Source: Methylocystis sp. ATCC 49242 | GTDB taxonomy: Bacteria; Pseudomonadota; Alphaproteobacteria; Rhizobiales; Beijerinckiaceae | Length of the DNA: 64,000 nt | Assembly: GCF_000188155.2 (NCBI RefSeq) | Contig: NZ_KE124774.1 | Location: forward strand, 2,052,356-2,116,355 | Direction: 5' to 3' | Shown: piece after piece, positions 55,601 to 64,000 of the stretch | Numbering within the stretch: the stretch's first letter is position 1 | Layout of the letters: each line of letters opens with the position of its first letter | Notes under the pieces: model-generated | Database searches by the model: none | What the model was told of the DNA's origin: nothing | The model's input: only the letters and a program-made list of their open reading frames with translations | Program-made: the position numbers and the translations under genes

Positions 55601-57193
55601 ATGACAGTCTCCACGAGACGCGCGTTTCTGATGGGCGCAGGGGCCGCAGCCGCCGCGGCGACAGACGCGCGGTCGCGCGGGACCGCGCCTCTAAACGCCG
55701 TTCACGTCCCGGCGTCCGAATGGGATTACTGCACGATCACGGAACTCGTCGACGCGTTGCGGACGAGAAAGATTTCCGCGCTGGAGCTGACGGATCGCGC
55801 CATCGCGCGCATCGAGTCCGTGGACCGCAGCGTCAATGCGGTCGTCGTGCGCGACTTCGAGCGCGCGAGGGACGCGGCCCGGGCCGCGGACGCCGCCCTG
55901 ATGCGCGGCGAGACGCGCGCATTGCTGGGCGTGCCGATCACCGTCAAGGAATCCTTCGATATCGCCGGCCTGCCGACGACATGGGGCGATCCGCGATTCA
56001 GACGCTTCATGCCGAAGGAAGACGCGCTCGTCGTCGCCCGCGTAAAGAACGCCGGCGCCGTTATCCTCGGGAAGACCAATGTGCCGTTGCTGCTGAGCGA
56101 TTGGCAGACCTACAACGACATTTTCGGCACAACCAATAATCCCTGGGATCTTCGTCTGACGCCGGGAGGCTCCTCGGGCGGCTCGGCCGCGGCGCTGGCT
56201 TGCGGTTTCGGACCCTTGTCCCTTGGCTCGGACCTCGGCGGCTCATTGCGCGCGCCGGCCCATTATTGCGGCGTCTATGCGCACAAGCCGACATTGGGCG
56301 TCGTGCCGCGCCGCGGTCAAACGCCGCCGGGGACCCCGCCCTTCGCCCGCGACAGCGATTTAGCCGTTGTCGGCCCGATGGCGAGAAGCGCCGCCGATCT
56401 CGCGCTCGCGCTCGATCTTGTCGCCGGCCCGGACGAGCAGCGCGCGGGCGTCGGCTACCGACTGGCCCTGCCTGCCCCCCGTCGCGACCAGCTTCAAGAC
56501 TTCCGCGTCCTCGTCATCGACGCGCATCCCCTCGCGCCGACGTCCGCCGTGGTGAGGGCGGCGCTTGGCCGACTGACCGAGCGGCTCGTGCGCGCGGGCG
56601 TCAAGGTCGCCCACGCCAGCCCATTGCTCCCTGACCTCGCTGAATCGGCGCGCCTCTATGCGCGGCTATTGTCCGCATATTGGGGAGCGGGTTTGCCGCC
56701 CCGGGAATACGCCCGCCTCGGCCGCAAAGCCTCGACATTGGCGCCGGATAACCGCACCCTCGCCGCGGAACGCATGCGCGGCGCGGTCATGAGCCATCGG
56801 GATTGGCTTGCCGCCGAAAGCGAGCGGGGGCTGCTTCAGCAGCAGTGGCGCGAGCTCTTTCGCGAATGGGACGTCGCGCTTTGCCCCGTCATGCCGACGC
56901 CGGCCTTTCCGCACGACCATTCATCGCCAATCGAGGCGCGACACATCCGGATCGACGGCGAATCATGCTCCTATCTCGACGCCCAGACTGTATGGGCGGA
57001 GCTCGCCACGACGCCGGGACTTCCGGCGACGGCGGCTCCGATAGATCGTTCAGAACACGGTCTCCCGATCGGCGTGCAGATCATCGGCCCCCATCTCGAA
57101 GACCGCACCACGATCGCCTTCGCGCGGTTCCTCGAGCAGCGCTTCGGCGGCTTCGCGCCGCCGCCGACCTGTTCGCAATCTACCGCGCAATGA
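55601..57193 (+). CDS. Tat-exported amidase-signature enzyme
   Basis: 530 residues from ATG 55601. Tat-type signal STRRAFLMGAGAAAAAA. Catalytic triad by motif and spacing: Lys116 in GVPITVKESFD, cis-Ser191 in GGSSGGSAAAL, nucleophile Ser215 in SDLGGSLRAPA; the 75- and 24-residue spacings equal those of fatty acid amide hydrolase. It hydrolyses an amide in the periplasm. As the fourth cluster gene (46 bases after the dehydrogenase) it could mature, release or detoxify the peptide, or deacylate it. It could also be unrelated to the peptide. Confidence 0.92.
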   Translation: MTVSTRRAFLMGAGAAAAAATDARSRGTAPLNAVHVPASEWDYCTITELVDALRTRKISALELTDRAIARIESVDRSVNAVVVRDFERARDAARAADAALMRGETRALLGVPITVKESFDIAGLPTTWGDPRFRRFMPKEDALVVARVKNAGAVILGKTNVPLLLSDWQTYNDIFGTTNNPWDLRLTPGGSSGGSAAALACGFGPLSLGSDLGGSLRAPAHYCGVYAHKPTLGVVPRRGQTPPGTPPFARDSDLAVVGPMARSAADLALALDLVAGPDEQRAGVGYRLALPAPRRDQLQDFRVLVIDAHPLAPTSAVVRAALGRLTERLVRAGVKVAHASPLLPDLAESARLYARLLSAYWGAGLPPREYARLGRKASTLAPDNRTLAAERMRGAVMSHRDWLAAESERGLLQQQWRELFREWDVALCPVMPTPAFPHDHSSPIEARHIRIDGESCSYLDAQTVWAELATTPGLPATAAPIDRSEHGLPIGVQIIGPHLEDRTTIAFARFLEQRFGGFAPPPTCSQSTAQ

Positions 57194-57234
57194 GGCATGG
57201 CGGCGGGCGAGCGCTTCAACCTCTCCCGCCCGGC

Positions 57235-57267
57235 GCGACAAAAAACGCCCTCCCGGTTTTTTGTCGC
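57235..57267 (+). terminator. Hairpin after the amidase gene
   Basis: GCGACAAAAAAC (57235-57246), loop of 9, GTTTTTTGTCGC (57256-57267): 12 perfect pairs. With A- and T-runs in the arms it could terminate in either direction. It separates the core cluster from the desaturase. Confidence 0.5.
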
Positions 57268-57522
57268 AGATAAGATTCAGCAAAATGCGTCGCCGGCTGT
57301 TTTTTCCGTGAGTTGCTATACCCGCGGCGCCCGCCGCGCATCTCGCGGATCAGCAGGGCCGGTTCGTCATGCAGCTCGATGCGCGGGATGTTACACGGCA
57401 GATGTTTTTTGAAGCGTCGCCTCTTTTTGTGTCAGCAATTTGACTTGGACCTGACCACAGAAGCATAATTAGCGCCAGCTAAACAAGACAACGCCGACAC
57501 TCAGGCGTTGCGGGAGGAAGCC

Positions 57523-58614
57523 TTGACCTTAGCCTTAGAGCAAACTTCAGATATTCAGCACACGCGCCGCCCTGACGCCAAAGCTCTGGCGAGACGCATG
57601 GGGGAGCTCAAGGCCGAGGCCCGTGACAAGGGTTATTTCAACGTCCCGCTCTGGGAGCAGGCGCTTCGCTGCCTGGAGCTCGTGATGCTCCCCGCCATCG
57701 CCTTCGCGCTCCTGACTCAGGGCGGCTTCGCCGCCGTGGCGGGCGCGATAATCCTCGCCATCCATTACCCCCGCTCGGGATATCTCGCCCATGACATCGC
57801 CCACAACCACTGGGGGCCGCGGAACGAGCCGAAGGCGCGCGCGATGCTGAGTGTCGTGGCCCTCACGCAGGGCTTCGGGGCGACGTGGTGGGTCGAAAAG
57901 CATGAGTTGCATCATTCCTTCCCCAACGGCTGCAGAATGGGCGACGACGGCGTCTTGAGGCCGATCGACGGCGACATCGACACCGCGCCATGGCTCGTCT
58001 GGGACAAGGCTCTGGCGAAATACAATGCGCTGGCGAGAAATACGGTTTGGGACAAGATTTTGTCCTTTGCGATGCCCCGGCTGCAGGTCGCCCTGTTTTT
58101 CCCGCTTCTCGCACTCTCCCGATTCAACTGGAGCTGGCAGAGCATCGAAACGGCGATGCGAAAGGAAAATTTCCTCGAAGCCTTTCTTTGCTCCGCGCAC
58201 TGGATTTTGGGCCTTACCCTCGCCGGCTTTCTGACCCCCGGTCCCGCCTGGACGGGATGGGTATGGTTCCTTCTGGCCCAGTGCCTGGGCGGATTCATTC
58301 TCGGCTTTGTCTTCGTTCTCAACCACACCGGGATGGAAGTTTACGACGCCGGCGCGTCTGGCGGCTTCTATGACAGGCAGGCCCGAGCCACCAGAAACAC
58401 GCCGAGTTCGATATTCCACGACTGGGCGACCGGCGGTCTCAACAGCCAGATCGAACATCATATGTTTCCGACGATGGCGCGGGGCAACCTGCCCAAAATG
58501 CGAGAGGCGACGAAAATCGCACTCCTCGACTGCGGCTACGCCTATGAGGAGCTCGGAAACCAGGAGGCCATCCGCGCCGTAATCAACACGTTGAGCGAGG
58601 CTGCGAGGGCCTGA
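57523..58614 (+). CDS. Fatty acid desaturase (membrane di-iron)
   Basis: 363 residues from TTG 57523, chosen because GGAGG lies 6 bases upstream (57512-57517). Three His boxes: HDIAHNH, HELHHS and QIEHHMFP; the Gln-x-x-His-His third box is typical of front-end/acyl-lipid desaturases. Membrane segments: CLELVMLPAIAFALLTQGGFAAVAGAIILAIHY (outline, ~50-80), FLCSAHWILGLTLAGFL, and WVWFLLAQCLGGFILGFVFVL (outline). No fused cytochrome b5. It may be an independent lipid gene or may supply an acyl group to the cluster product; a separate promoter is likely. Confidence 0.88.
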   Translation: MTLALEQTSDIQHTRRPDAKALARRMGELKAEARDKGYFNVPLWEQALRCLELVMLPAIAFALLTQGGFAAVAGAIILAIHYPRSGYLAHDIAHNHWGPRNEPKARAMLSVVALTQGFGATWWVEKHELHHSFPNGCRMGDDGVLRPIDGDIDTAPWLVWDKALAKYNALARNTVWDKILSFAMPRLQVALFFPLLALSRFNWSWQSIETAMRKENFLEAFLCSAHWILGLTLAGFLTPGPAWTGWVWFLLAQCLGGFILGFVFVLNHTGMEVYDAGASGGFYDRQARATRNTPSSIFHDWATGGLNSQIEHHMFPTMARGNLPKMREATKIALLDCGYAYEELGNQEAIRAVINTLSEAARA

Positions 58615-58638
58615 TCCTCAGACAACGCCCGTAATCAT

Positions 58639-58668
58639 GCGGAAGGCCGACTCGTGATCGCCTTCCGC
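58639..58668 (+). terminator. Probable terminator after the desaturase
   Basis: GCGGAAGGC (58639-58647), 12-base loop, GCCTTCCGC (58660-58668), followed by a pyrimidine-rich TCTTCC. Nine perfect GC-rich pairs 25 bases after the desaturase stop. Confidence 0.55.
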
Positions 58669-59039
58669 TCTTCCCGGCCCCCGGGCAGCGACAGGATATT
58701 TGGTTGTGACTTCCTTCCGGTTCGACTGAACCGAAAGGAAACGCCGCCCTTGAACCGACGGCGTTAATAGGCCCCCGCCTCGAATTCGAGGGGCGTGATA
58801 TCCCCCGCCTTTCTCGCCTAACTGCATTCCGACCGGACGGCCAACGTCGGCATGAAATACGACAGCATTTGAACGGTGGCGACGACGCGCTCTACCGCGA
58901 GCCTCGGGACGTCGGCAACAGCCTCGGCAGAAAGAGAGAAATCTCACGCCGCGAAACGGCCCCTGCGCGCCAAACTATTTCAGGGAAAGAGCCTTGTCGC
59001 GCGATCAATATGTCCTGCTACTTGATGCAGTTCGCGATC
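58669..59039. other. 371-bp stretch without a supported gene
   Basis: A second short inverted repeat AACGCCG/CGGCGTT lies near 58739-58767. Nothing else is recognised. Confidence 0.4.
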
Positions 59040-59228
59040 TTAACGCCCGACAGCCTTCGCACATTCCTCGGGCGCGTTCTTGATCTTCATGCATTCGCTG
59101 TAACGCACCGCCTGCTCCTTTTGCATTCTGCTCTGGCTGTTCTCCCTGAGAGCGACAAGCGCCAGAGCGGCGAGGAGCGCGTAACCCAGCCACTTGCTCC
59201 ATTTCTTCGTCTCGAAAGACATTTCCAT
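59040..59228 (-). CDS. Small single-pass membrane protein
   Basis: 62 residues from ATG 59228. Basic N-terminus (FETKKWSKW), one membrane helix LGYALLAALALVALRE, then a charged periplasmic tail with two Cys (SECMKIKNAPEECAKAV) that could form a C-x10-C hairpin of CHCH-like spacing. The longer frame to 59378 lacks a good start. The function is unknown. Confidence 0.5.
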   Translation of the reverse strand: MEMSFETKKWSKWLGYALLAALALVALRENSQSRMQKEQAVRYSECMKIKNAPEECAKAVGR

Positions 59229-59471
59229 TCCCCGATGAAGCCTGCAACCGTTCAATGATTGCGGGAATATTACAAATTCGATTGATATATGCCAAGCGCT
59301 TACGCCTGAAAGAGGCGCTCTCAACAAAGCCGGGAGAGAGTCTGTTTTCAAAAGTGATTTGCGCCTGAACGGCGCCAAATAAAAAGCGTCAGGGAGGCTC
59401 GCCTACTGACTTGGCCGGAGAGACGCCGGCCAAAGGGGCGATGCCGAGCCCTGGCTCCCGGCCGCCACAAA

Positions 59472-60230
59472 CTAGCGTTTCAACTGATCGAGCGCCAGTT
59501 CGAGAGGTTCGGTGGACAATTGGATCAAGCCCATGAACGGCATGTCCAACTCGAGAATGAGGTAAATAGCGCCTGTGACGGAAGCGGCGGCCACGAACAG
59601 GGCGGTCACCACGCTTGCGTTTCGAGGAGCTGTCAGACCGAAGCTGAAGAAAATGCCCGAAAGCCAGAACAGGAGAACGGCCAAAAATGGCCATTGCAGA
59701 CTGCTGCTCAAACTCTCGTAAATCTGCCATCGTGAATTCGCTATTTCACTTCCGATCGAAAGCGCTGATGATTTGAGCCAGGCCTGATCCTCGTTTTCGG
59801 GCCTGAGGGCAAGCAGCTTTCTTTGTAAATTGTCGATAATGGCGCCGGTATTCAACCTCTCGGCGTCCGCGCCCTGCGCATGCGCCGCATGAACGCGGGC
59901 TATTCCATTGATGACCACCTGACGTACCTGATCGCGCGCCTCTTTCGCCTTTGGTCCATATTTTTCAAGAGTGCGATCCAACACAATGATTTTTGCGGCG
60001 GAAGATCGCAGCTCACTACCCTTCAAATCAAAGGAGCTCTTCGCGGAGGCGACAAGCAATCCAACGGTCAAGGCGGCAAGGCCAACAATCACCCCTCTGG
60101 CCGCCTTGATCGTATCGATCGATTGATCACTGAGGTGATGCTCGGGCAGAAAGGCGCCGAGAATCATGCCCGCCAGCGACCCGCCGAACACGCAAACGAA
60201 ACCGATCAGGCAAACAATAGTCACGCTCAC
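59472..60230 (-). CDS. DUF4239 (bestrophin-like domain) membrane protein
   Basis: 252 residues. N-terminal membrane segment VCLIGFVCVFGGSLAGMILGAFL, then the family signature DTIKAARGVIVGLAALTVGLLVASAKSSFD (outline), a cytoplasmic helical part (residues ~75-170) and two C-terminal membrane helices (WPFLAVLLFWLSGIFFSFGL, VTALFVAAASVTGAIYLILEL in outline). The family is widespread and uncharacterised, distantly bestrophin-channel-like. Confidence 0.88.
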   Translation of the reverse strand: MSVTIVCLIGFVCVFGGSLAGMILGAFLPEHHLSDQSIDTIKAARGVIVGLAALTVGLLVASAKSSFDLKGSELRSSAAKIIVLDRTLEKYGPKAKEARDQVRQVVINGIARVHAAHAQGADAERLNTGAIIDNLQRKLLALRPENEDQAWLKSSALSIGSEIANSRWQIYESLSSSLQWPFLAVLLFWLSGIFFSFGLTAPRNASVVTALFVAAASVTGAIYLILELDMPFMGLIQLSTEPLELALDQLKR

Positions 60231-60300
60231 GGAAAAGCGCCCTCTGTCTGAAGAGTTCCCCCGGGAAGCCGGGTAAATCCGTCCCGGTCAACCGCCCGAG

Positions 60301-60747
60301 TCACTTCCTTGGCCTGCGCGCAGGCGTCTTGCCGCTCTTCTTGCCCAGGCCCATTGTCATCGCCAATTCAGAGCGCCTCTGGGCATAGTTTGGCGCAACC
60401 ATCGGGTAATCTGGCGGCAAGCCCCATTTCGCTCGATATTCCTCGGGCGTCATTGAATATGAACTACGAAGGTGGCGCTTGAGCGATTTGAATTTCTTTC
60501 CATCCTCCAGACAAATGATGAAGTCGGGCGTAACGGATTTCTTGATCGGAACCGCCGGCTCCTTCGCGACGGCCGCTTCACCGACAACGGACGCGCCCCT
60601 GGAAAGTCCAACCAGCGCAGCATGCACGGATTGCAGCAAGGCTGGAAGATCCGACGCCGGCACCGAGTTGTTCGATACATATGCAGACACGATCCCGGCG
60701 ACGTGTTCGATGTTGGCTGCATGTTCCGGTTGTTTGTCGTCAGACAT
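60301..60747 (-). CDS. MucR/Ros family transcriptional regulator
   Basis: 148 residues. The conserved core is PDFIICLEDGKKFKSLKRHLRSSYSMTPEEYRAKWGLPPDYPMVAPNYA in outline, the alphaproteobacterial zinc-finger domain (~75-125); the tail KKSGKTPARRPRK is basic. N-terminal residues mediate oligomerisation. These regulators silence or activate exopolysaccharide, motility and acquired AT-rich genes. Several accessory genes in this window would be plausible targets, but no binding-site evidence is offered. Confidence 0.93.
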   Translation of the reverse strand: MSDDKQPEHAANIEHVAGIVSAYVSNNSVPASDLPALLQSVHAALVGLSRGASVVGEAAVAKEPAVPIKKSVTPDFIICLEDGKKFKSLKRHLRSSYSMTPEEYRAKWGLPPDYPMVAPNYAQRRSELAMTMGLGKKSGKTPARRPRK

Positions 60748-61027
60748 CCGAGTTCCTTCAGTTCAATCGAATCGCTCAACTCGATTACTAAATAAAACAT
60801 TTATAGAGAGATCAATACCCGGAATCGGCGAAATCTGAACTGGATGCATTTTGATCTTTATGCTCACATTTTATCCAATGATAAAGAAAGCTCGGATCAT
60901 TGTGAACATGCTAATTATTTTCTTATAATTTATGTCCACTCATCATCGTGCGTTTAAATTAAATTACCATTAAACATTTAAGCGCCGCCGACCCATGCTA
61001 AACCTTGGCTATTAGCTACTTGCGCAG
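60748..61027. other. AT-rich region upstream of the MucR gene
   Basis: 280 bases without a gene, strikingly AT-rich (60780-61000) compared with the rest. MucR genes commonly self-regulate through AT-rich upstream DNA, so this is a candidate autoregulatory region. Confidence 0.45.
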
Positions 61028-62215
61028 CTATCGTCCTTGGCGGAAGGGTAGCCGGCAATTGTAATCGGCGATCATTTCATCGACCGCGCTCCTCTCCCGC
61101 ACGAGATAATTTGCGACAGCCTCGCCCAGACGGACATCTGCAAACTCATGCGCGGAATGTATGACAACGGGACGATATCCACGCGCGAGCTTGTGTTCGC
61201 CCTGGGCCCCGGCTTCGACTCGTTTGTAGCCATGACGAATTGCGAATTCGATCGCCTGATAGTAACAGAGTTCGAAATGCAGAAACGCCCTTTCTTCGAT
61301 TGCGCCCCAGTTCCGTCCATAGATCGCGTCATCGCCGAGAAAATTAATGGCGCCGGCGATATATTTGCCGCCGCGACGCGCCATGACCAGTAGTATGCGA
61401 TCGCTCATCGTCGCGCCGATCTCATCAAAAAAGGCGCGCGTGAGATATGGACGCCCCCATTTGCGGGAAGCCGTATTCAAGTAGAATGTGAAAAACGCAT
61501 CCCAGTGAAAGGTTTTGATATCCGCTCCCACCAGTAATTCTACGGCTAGTTCCGTTCCAAGCGCATCCTGCCGTTCACGTTTGATCATTTTTCTCTTGCG
61601 CGACGCGAGGGAGGCGAGGAAATCGTCGAAATCGCGATATCCCTCATTAATGAAGTGAAATTGTTCACCGGAGCGCAACATGAAACCAGCCTCGCGAAGA
61701 GCGCTGGCGTCCGTCGGCGAGGCAAAGGTGACATGAATTGAAGACGCCGCCGCCTCATCACGCAATGCGCGCAACGCGGCAATCAGAGACTCTCGCGCCT
61801 TCGCAGGCGCGTCGTCCGCGACGAGCAGCCGACGCCCCGTGACGGGCGTGAAAGGGATCGCAACCTGCACCTTGGGATAATAGCGCCCGCCTGCACGCTC
61901 ATACGCCTCCGCCCAGCTGTGATCGAAGACATATTCACCCATGCTGTGGTTCTTCAGATAGGCCGGCGCGGCGGCTAAGAGGCGCCCGCCACCGTCTCCA
62001 ACCAGGGCGTAGGCAGGCGTCCAGCCTGTGTTGCGGCCAACCGATTTCGATTTTTCGAGTGCGAGCAGAAAGGCCGAGGAGACGAATGGATTAAACCGCT
62101 CTACGACTTCTTTCTGCGCGGTCGCGCCGGATGGATTGGCGCAGGCGTCCCAGGCCGAGGCGTCGACATCGCCAAGCGATGCAGCGAATCGGATCGTCAA
62201 CTTTGCGTCGGACAT
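61028..62215 (-). CDS. GNAT-fold acyltransferase, COG3146/DUF482 type
   Basis: 395 residues from ATG 62215 (62221 also possible). Landmarks: ALEKSKSVGRNTGWTPAYAL, APAYLKNHSMGEYVFDHSWAEAYERAGGRYYPKVQVAIPFTPVTGRRLL in outline, SRKRKMIKRERQDAL and LGDDAIYGRNWGAIE, GAQGEHKLARGYRP. These identify the family annotated as peptidoglycan-biosynthesis-like or FemAB-related N-acyltransferase. The substrate is unknown. Confidence 0.9.
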   Translation of the reverse strand: MSDAKLTIRFAASLGDVDASAWDACANPSGATAQKEVVERFNPFVSSAFLLALEKSKSVGRNTGWTPAYALVGDGGGRLLAAAPAYLKNHSMGEYVFDHSWAEAYERAGGRYYPKVQVAIPFTPVTGRRLLVADDAPAKARESLIAALRALRDEAAASSIHVTFASPTDASALREAGFMLRSGEQFHFINEGYRDFDDFLASLASRKRKMIKRERQDALGTELAVELLVGADIKTFHWDAFFTFYLNTASRKWGRPYLTRAFFDEIGATMSDRILLVMARRGGKYIAGAINFLGDDAIYGRNWGAIEERAFLHFELCYYQAIEFAIRHGYKRVEAGAQGEHKLARGYRPVVIHSAHEFADVRLGEAVANYLVRERSAVDEMIADYNCRLPFRQGR

Positions 62216-62221
62216 TATCAC

Positions 62222-62537
62222 CAGGCGACGGCGGAAGCCGCTTAGATAGTCCTTCTAACACGACTAAACGAAATTCCGCATCAAGGCCGAGTCGCCGCCT
62301 CCAAGGACCTCATAGCAACGCTCAAGCTATCGGCTCCCCGAAAACTCTGCTCGCGTTTTTCAACGAACCGGTCAACGAGATTAAACCCGAAGAGAAGATC
62401 GGACCGCGGCTATTTTTAGACATCACGTTTTTCGCCCGGCTGGCCGCAGCGACATTTCGACACATCAGCGTCGATAGCGGGCCACGAAATCGCATGTTAC
62501 CGATTGCGGTATTAAGCATTTCAACACGAGGTCTGGA
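62222..62537. other. 316-bp stretch without a supported gene
   Basis: Short competing frames only. Promoter for the HicA-like gene should be here; nothing convincing seen. Confidence 0.4.
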
Positions 62538-62804
62538 ATGAACCATAAACATCGCGCAGCTTTGCATGCGCTATTCTCACATCCGATCAGCAGCAACATC
62601 GACCCCAAGCTGGTGAAGTCAACCCTGGAGGAACTCGGCGCCGAGGTGGCGCATGGCGGTCACGGGCAGATGATAGTCAAACTGAACGGCTTGACGCACG
62701 GATTTCATGAAAGCCAGCATAGCCTCTCCAATGACGAGGTGGCGGCGCTACGCAAGTTCCTTGTCGAAGCGGGCGTGGATCCGGAGAGAGATTATCCGCT
62801 CTGA
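62538..62804 (+). CDS. HicA-like small protein without visible HicB
   Basis: 88 residues from ATG 62538. KHRAALHALFSHPISSNIDPKLVKSTLEELGAEV in outline and GHGQMIVKLNGLTHGFHESQHS (outline) resemble HicA-type dsRBD-fold mRNA interferases, where the conserved His in GxHGF-like motifs is catalytic. No HicB antitoxin gene is found in the next 250 bases; the MFS gene follows. It may be a solitary housekeeping member of the family. Confidence 0.65.
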   Translation: MNHKHRAALHALFSHPISSNIDPKLVKSTLEELGAEVAHGGHGQMIVKLNGLTHGFHESQHSLSNDEVAALRKFLVEAGVDPERDYPL

Positions 62805-63056
62805 CATTGACGCCGGCGCCATGCCGCCGTCGAACCGGGGGTATGAACAAACCGACCATGATCGACATTGCTGTGAATGACCAGCTGGTTCGACAGCGGC
62901 TGTTTGTATCGTTTGCGCCGACAAAAGTTATTGAAGGCCCGACTGGCGCGAAACCGCCAGAACCGCGGCGATTGGCTCGAACAAGGCGCTCGACCAGACT
63001 GGTCGGGCGTCTTTAATTTAGTATGATCAAGCGTTTCGTGAGCCGGCAGGACAAAC

Positions 63057-64000
63057 ATGCAACAAGCTGTCTCTCACATTCGTCAGATTGCTGCTGCTGT
63101 GATCGGCAATGCTCTGGAGTGGTATGATTTCATCGTTTTCGGCTTCTTCACGACGATCATATCTCCGCTATTTTTCCCGAGCCATGATGCCCATGCGTCC
63201 CTTTTCCTGACAATGGCGACATTCGGCGCCGGCTTCTTCACGCGTCCAATGGGCGGCGTCGCGTTCGGTCTCTATTCTGATCGCAATGGCAGAAAGTCCG
63301 CGCTGCAACTTATTATTCTCCTGATGACGGTGGCTGTCGCATTGATCGCTTTTGCGCCTCCCTATTCCAGCATCGGCCTATTCGCTCCGTTGCTGATTAC
63401 ATCAGGGAGATTGCTGCAAGGATTCGCCACCGGCGGCGAATTCGCCAGCGCCACCACTTTCCTCGTCGAGGCGGCGCCGTCGACGAAACGCGGCCTCTAT
63501 GGATCGTTGCAAATGGTCGGCCAGGGCTTCTCCGCCATGCTCGGAACTCTCGCGGGCATCGTTGTCACCACCGTGCTGACGCCCACACAGATCACGGAAT
63601 GGGGCTGGAGAATTCCATTCCTGATCGGCCTCCTCATCGGTCCCATCGGGCTATATATTCGCAATCATCTCGATGAAACCGATGTCTTCGTCAGGCTGCA
63701 GCAAAGTGGCGCAGGCAGAGCAACGTTGCGCGGCCTGTTGCGCGAGCATCGCCGCGCTCTTTTTGTTTCATTCGGTTTGACAGTAAGCTCCACGATCTAC
63801 TTTTACGTTGTTCTTGTTTACATGCCGACATATGGCAAGACCGAACTCGGATTGGCGCTCGGCGACGCTTTCATCGCACAGGCAGCGGGGTTGCTTTTCC
63901 TGATCGTGCTGACGCCGGTGTTTGGCTCTCTTTCGGACCGGATTGGCCGGCGCCCACTCCTGATCGTCGCCAACGCATTGTTCCTGCTTACCTTATATCC
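63057..64000 (+). CDS. MFS transporter, metabolite:H+ symporter type (cut by window end)
   Basis: Starts at ATG 63057 and is open to the window end (315 residues seen of about 420-440). Family marks: IGNALEWYDFIVFGFF in helix 1, GGVAFGLYSDRNGRKSAL (the DRxGR loop 2-3 motif), ITSGRLLQGFATGGEFASATTFLVEAAPS (outline) and the repeated LSDRIGRRPLL loop. The closest types are citrate, alpha-ketoglutarate or proline/betaine symporters; the substrate cannot be fixed from the sequence. Confidence 0.9.
   Translation, partial: MQQAVSHIRQIAAAVIGNALEWYDFIVFGFFTTIISPLFFPSHDAHASLFLTMATFGAGFFTRPMGGVAFGLYSDRNGRKSALQLIILLMTVAVALIAFAPPYSSIGLFAPLLITSGRLLQGFATGGEFASATTFLVEAAPSTKRGLYGSLQMVGQGFSAMLGTLAGIVVTTVLTPTQITEWGWRIPFLIGLLIGPIGLYIRNHLDETDVFVRLQQSGAGRATLRGLLREHRRALFVSFGLTVSSTIYFYVVLVYMPTYGKTELGLALGDAFIAQAAGLLFLIVLTPVFGSLSDRIGRRPLLIVANALFLLTLY

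Noticed and set aside
57547-58461. 304-codon minus-strand frame opposite the desaturase
   Set aside because: Shadow; the desaturase His boxes settle the strand.
1-64000. tRNA or rRNA genes
   Set aside because: No convincing cloverleaf, CCA end or rRNA segment was found by eye on either strand, including beside the recombinases.

Overview
The window looks like accessory chromosome or plasmid DNA of a high-GC alphaproteobacterium. Support comes from a MucR/Ros-type regulator, a DUF2312/GapR protein, a DUF4239 protein, a COG3146-type acyltransferase, and HupE/CopC/PepSY genes of the kind seen in Hyphomicrobiales. A methanotroph or methylotroph relative (Methylocystaceae/Beijerinckiaceae) would fit, but that is inference; no rRNA or methane-oxidation gene is present to prove it.

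Layout. 1-14.5 kb: small hypotheticals, a proteasome-like Ntn hydrolase, Hsp20, a nucleoside deaminase split by an IS5-family element, a hybrid histidine kinase, two tandem tyrosine recombinases, a tetraheme cytochrome whose membrane anchor is split by a second IS5-family element, a GapR-like protein and a replication-island-like gene. 14.57-22.74 kb: a nested stack of insertion sequences, in which an IS66 element carries a near-identical IS110-family copy in each terminal repeat, and one IS110 copy is split by an IS21 element. 23.4-28.1 kb: a glycan or lipid decoration island with two hexapeptide acyltransferases, a sulfotransferase, a methyltransferase and an esterase. 28.2-33 kb: decayed recombinase, IS66, IS110 and IS256 remnants plus an intact-looking IS3 element. 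33.2-37.7 kb: a probable metal (copper/iron) handling group (PepSY membrane protein, CopC-like protein, HupE-like transporter and a stand-alone paralogue of the HupE ectodomain). 38.4-47 kb: Tat-exported amidohydrolase, SH3, DsrE, secreted Gly-rich, TPR and charged proteins, and an L,D-transpeptidase.

The most interesting system lies at about 47.2-58.6 kb. It is a thiazole/oxazole-modified peptide (TOMM/RiPP) cluster. A 120-residue precursor, with its own consensus-like promoter, ends in ten perfect C-X-G triplets. It is followed by a fused leader-binding/YcaO cyclodehydratase and a SagB-type dehydrogenase, which together should convert Cys to thiazole. The flanking genes (a NodU/TobZ-type carbamoyltransferase, a Tat-exported amidase, a fatty-acid desaturase and a divergent S9 peptidase) suggest further tailoring, release or leader removal. 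The product and its activity are unknown.

58.6-64 kb returns to ordinary chromosome-like genes: small membrane protein, DUF4239, MucR, COG3146-like protein, orphan HicA-like protein and the start of an MFS transporter.
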